A DNA stretch of 7,138 nucleotides from assembly GCA_950073955.1 (NCBI GenBank), contig CATMRH010000061.1, positions 1-7,138 on the forward strand, read 5' to 3'. The notes beneath the pieces are model-generated. The model was not told the origin of the DNA, made no database searches, and worked only from the letters and a program-made list of their open reading frames with translations. The position numbers and the translations under genes are program-made. The stretch comes from an uncultured archaeon. GTDB taxonomy: Archaea; Thermoproteota; Nitrososphaeria; Nitrososphaerales; Nitrosopumilaceae. Each line of letters begins with the position of its first letter. Within the stretch, counting starts at the first letter, position 1. Positions 5,614 to 7,138 of the stretch are shown here, in pieces.

Positions 5614-6390
5614 ATGAACCTAACCGTTTTGCCACTTTTAGCAGAGAGGATGGAAAAAAAATTTGATGTTTTTGAGGTCTTGTTTGAAACATTAGAAAAA
5701 AATAATACAAAATTACAAGATGGAGATGTTTTAGTAATTTCAACAAAATATATCTCAAATTCACAGGGAAGGATTATTGAACTACAAAAAATCAAAATCT
5801 CAGATGAAGGTTCAGAAATTTCAAAAAAGTTTCAGTTAAAACCTGAAATTGCTGAAATTATTATCAGGGAATCAGATAAAATTTTTGGTGGTATTAGTGG
5901 ATTTGTAATTACGTCAGCAGATAACATAATGGCGCCAAATGCCGGGATTGACAAATCTAATGCAAAAAAAGGAAGAGTAATTCTATATCCAACAAATCCA
6001 TATCTTATTGCAGAACAGATTCGAAGAAAAATTTTCTTAAAATTATTTATTCATGTTGGAATAATTTTAGTGGATAGTAGATTAATGCCAGCAAGAATTG
6101 GGACATCAGGAGTTGCAATAGCATGTGCTGGGATTGAACCAGTTTTAGATATGAGGGCAAAAAAAGATCTTGACGGTAATCCATTAAAAGTAACATTTCA
6201 GGCAGTAGTTGATAATCTGGCAACAATTGCAAATCACAAGATGGGTGAAGGTGCCGAGTCAAAACCATTTGCGATAGTTAGAAATTCAGGTGCAAAACTT
6301 ACGGATAGAAAAATCAATCATTCAGAGATGGCAATATCTCCGGATCAATGTGTTTACGTTAGAGGATTATCAAATCCTGTAAAGATCTAG
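5614..6390 (+). CDS. CofE-like coenzyme F420-0:L-glutamate ligase
   Basis: This is a 258-aa protein of the CofE family (COG1478), which adds gamma-linked glutamate to coenzyme F420-0 using GTP in the cytoplasm. Family features in order are 'DGDVLVISTKYIS' (residues 36-48, usual DGDVLVV..K.VS), 'QGR' (51-53), 'PNAGIDKSN' (108-116, D113 a likely metal ligand), 'HVGIILVDSR' (147-156), 'GTSGVAIACAGIEPVLD' (163-179), 'KDLDGNPLKVT' (184-194) and 'VDNLATIANHKMGEG' (199-213). The length is normal (about 245-260 aa). The odd point is the segment after D154: archaeal CofE usually reads DTxGRxxRxG there, but this one reads DSRLMPARIG, so the Gly-Arg is replaced. It may be a divergent CofE or a relative with another amino-acid or cofactor substrate. 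The ATG at 5614 aligns with the usual N-terminus and is divergent from the leu operon, with 73 bp between. A separate short intergenic region follows. Confidence 0.78.
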   Translation: MNLTVLPLLAERMEKKFDVFEVLFETLEKNNTKLQDGDVLVISTKYISNSQGRIIELQKIKISDEGSEISKKFQLKPEIAEIIIRESDKIFGGISGFVITSADNIMAPNAGIDKSNAKKGRVILYPTNPYLIAEQIRRKIFLKLFIHVGIILVDSRLMPARIGTSGVAIACAGIEPVLDMRAKKDLDGNPLKVTFQAVVDNLATIANHKMGEGAESKPFAIVRNSGAKLTDRKINHSEMAISPDQCVYVRGLSNPVKI

Positions 6391-6408
6391 AACTCTAGTT
6401 TATTCTGC

Positions 6409-6416
6409 TTTAAATA
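6409..6416 (+). promoter_or_regulatory. Putative TATA box before the 183-aa membrane-anchored protein
   Basis: TTTAAATA lies at -29 to -22 from the ATG at 6438, in the 47-bp gap after the cofE-like gene. No Shine-Dalgarno is seen, so this suggests a separate, essentially leaderless transcript. The T run just downstream (6421-6426) could also help end transcripts from the upstream gene. Confidence 0.5.
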
Positions 6417-6437
6417 GAGGTTTTTTGGGAACAAATT

Positions 6438-6989
6438 ATGGAATATGTTACAACATATCCAAAAACAATTTCATTTCTTGATGGATTAAAACACAAGATT
6501 GATGTTGATAACAAGAAAGGGGTTGAACAACTTCATGTTGTGGTAAAGAAGAGTTTTGATGAATTGATAAAAATTTTTATAAAAGAAGGATTTACCAAAG
6601 TAAAATTTGAGCACAAGCAACCAGAACAAATTGGAAGTGGACTTAATCTAAAGTTAAAAAAACCATGGGAAATGCACATCAGAATGGTAACTTTAGACAA
6701 AGGAAGAATTGGAATTCATGCAGAAGTAGAAGTTTCAAGAGATTATCTTCAACATTTGTTTTCTCAAAGAACTCCAGTAGTTTATGAAGTAGAAGAAATT
6801 TTAAAAAAATATCAAGTGGATTACAATATTTGGCACGATAAAATAAAGAAAAACATTACAACGGTAGTAGACAATTACAAAGTAAAACTTGCAACTCCGG
6901 GCATTCCAGTATTTGCATGGAAGCCAATGTTATTTGTAATTGGAACTGTAATGGTATTGTATGGTTGGAAATTTTTCAATACTATTTAA
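6438..6989 (+). CDS. Unrecognised 183-aa protein with C-terminal membrane anchor
   Basis: I do not recognise a family. The first 158 residues are soluble, charged and Lys-rich. They show a likely helix at about 27-50 ('VEQLHVVVKKSFDELIKIF'), a beta-rich middle ('WEMHIRMV', 'GRIGIHAEVEVS', about 77-100), and a second helical stretch at about 100-127 ('YEVEEILKKY'). A single hydrophobic segment follows at about 163-177 ('MLFVIGTVMVLYGW'), and only a few residues remain after it. There is no signal peptide. The layout suggests a tail-anchored protein with its domain in the cytoplasm, since Lys/Arg-rich sequence precedes the segment. It has its own TATA-like element and a convergent neighbour, so it is probably monocistronic. 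The alpha+beta pattern could suit a small ligand-binding or lipid-binding-like fold, but this is a guess from hydropathy only. Base composition resembles its neighbours. Confidence 0.75.
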   Translation: MEYVTTYPKTISFLDGLKHKIDVDNKKGVEQLHVVVKKSFDELIKIFIKEGFTKVKFEHKQPEQIGSGLNLKLKKPWEMHIRMVTLDKGRIGIHAEVEVSRDYLQHLFSQRTPVVYEVEEILKKYQVDYNIWHDKIKKNITTVVDNYKVKLATPGIPVFAWKPMLFVIGTVMVLYGWKFFNTI

Positions 6990-7023
6990 TAATAATTAAA
7001 AATTTAATTTACAAAAAAATTAT
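6990..7023. terminator. AT-rich convergent intergenic region with oligo-T terminator signals
   Basis: This is the 34-bp gap between two convergent genes. On the minus strand the run at 7013-7019 reads TTTTTTT, 5 bases after the stop of the leftward gene, matching the oligo-T signals archaeal RNA polymerase uses. A T-rich stretch (7003-7010) serves the rightward gene less convincingly. AATTAAA (6994-7000) and TTTAATT (7003-7009) are inverted, but the loop is too short for a strong hairpin. Confidence 0.45.
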
Positions 7024-7138
7024 TTAAACACCAAGTGTTTCTGCTTTACTTAATTCAAGAAATACTTTATCCCCAACTGAAAGGCTCATCTCTTTGTATT
7101 CATGCATTTCAAGCTTTAATTGAGTAATACCCGATTGC
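7024..7138 (-). CDS. C-terminal end of an unidentified protein, TOBE-like tail
   Basis: This is a leftward reading frame entering from the right edge, with 37 codons visible and TAA at 7024-7026. The fragment 'SGITQLKLEMHEYKEMSLSVGDKVFLELSK' alternates charged and hydrophobic residues and has the 'L..GDKV.LEL' pattern of a TOBE or similar small beta-barrel that ends molybdate/sulfate ABC ATPases and molybdopterin-binding regulators. The match is to a short, loosely conserved pattern only. Other beta-barrel tails fit equally well. Codon use and amino-acid composition look coding, and the stop is followed by an oligo-T run, which supports a real gene end. Confidence 0.5.
   Translation of the reverse strand, partial: QSGITQLKLEMHEYKEMSLSVGDKVFLELSKAETLGV

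Noticed and set aside
6994..7009. Hairpin terminator from AATTAAA/TTTAATT
   Set aside because: The arms are all A-T with only two bases between them, so the stem is weak. The oligo-T run is the more believable signal.
1..7138. CRISPR array, tRNA, rRNA, insertion sequence or prophage genes
   Set aside because: No regularly spaced repeats, cloverleaf-like segments, transposase motifs or terminal inverted repeats were seen on either strand.

Overview
The window looks like a piece of a low-GC (roughly one-third G+C by eye) ammonia-oxidising-type thaumarchaeal chromosome (Nitrosososphaeria, probably a Nitrosopumilus relative). The reasons are the archaeal ribosomal-protein order eL18-uL13-uS9, archaeal-type isopropylmalate isomerase subunits, a CofE-like F420 gene, leaderless-looking promoters with a TATA element about 25-30 bp before the start codon, and AT-rich coding sequence. 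The genus assignment is inference from protein style; no 16S or other marker is present.

Layout. Positions 1-1815 (+) are a tightly packed operon: the 3' end of rpl18e, rpl13 (TTG start with a good Shine-Dalgarno), rps9, then a stand-alone sugar-phosphate nucleotidyltransferase 3 bp downstream. The rps9 gene is broken in this copy. Its N-terminal 57 codons end at a TAG (840-842), while the rest of the protein continues one frame away, and about 7 residues that the family normally has at the junction are missing. Positions 1793-5540 (-) are a four-gene operon, transcribed leftward and convergent with the first. It encodes two complete, non-orthologous isopropylmalate-isomerase-type enzymes in tandem: an archaeal-type large/small pair (423 + 163 aa) followed by a bacterial-type LeuC/LeuD pair (466 + 194 aa). 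Positions 5541-5613 are a compact divergent promoter region with an 8-bp inverted repeat placed symmetrically around the TATA-like element of the leu operon. Positions 5614-6390 (+) encode a CofE-like F420-0 glutamate ligase. Positions 6438-6989 (+) encode an unrecognised 183-aa protein with a single C-terminal membrane segment. The last 115 bases hold the 3' end of a leftward gene whose tail resembles a TOBE domain.

How the parts work together. The first block makes ribosome components. The leu block should supply the second step of leucine synthesis (2- to 3-isopropylmalate) and possibly a related step on citramalate or homocitrate. The archaeal small subunit carries YLKV in the loop that sets chain-length specificity, which matches neither of the two reference loops from Methanocaldococcus. 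The most interesting items are the broken uS9 gene, the doubled isomerase operon with its operator-like dyad, and the CofE homologue that lacks the usual Gly-Arg motif. I see no mobile element, CRISPR array, tRNA or rRNA. No stretch longer than 300 bases lacks a gene.
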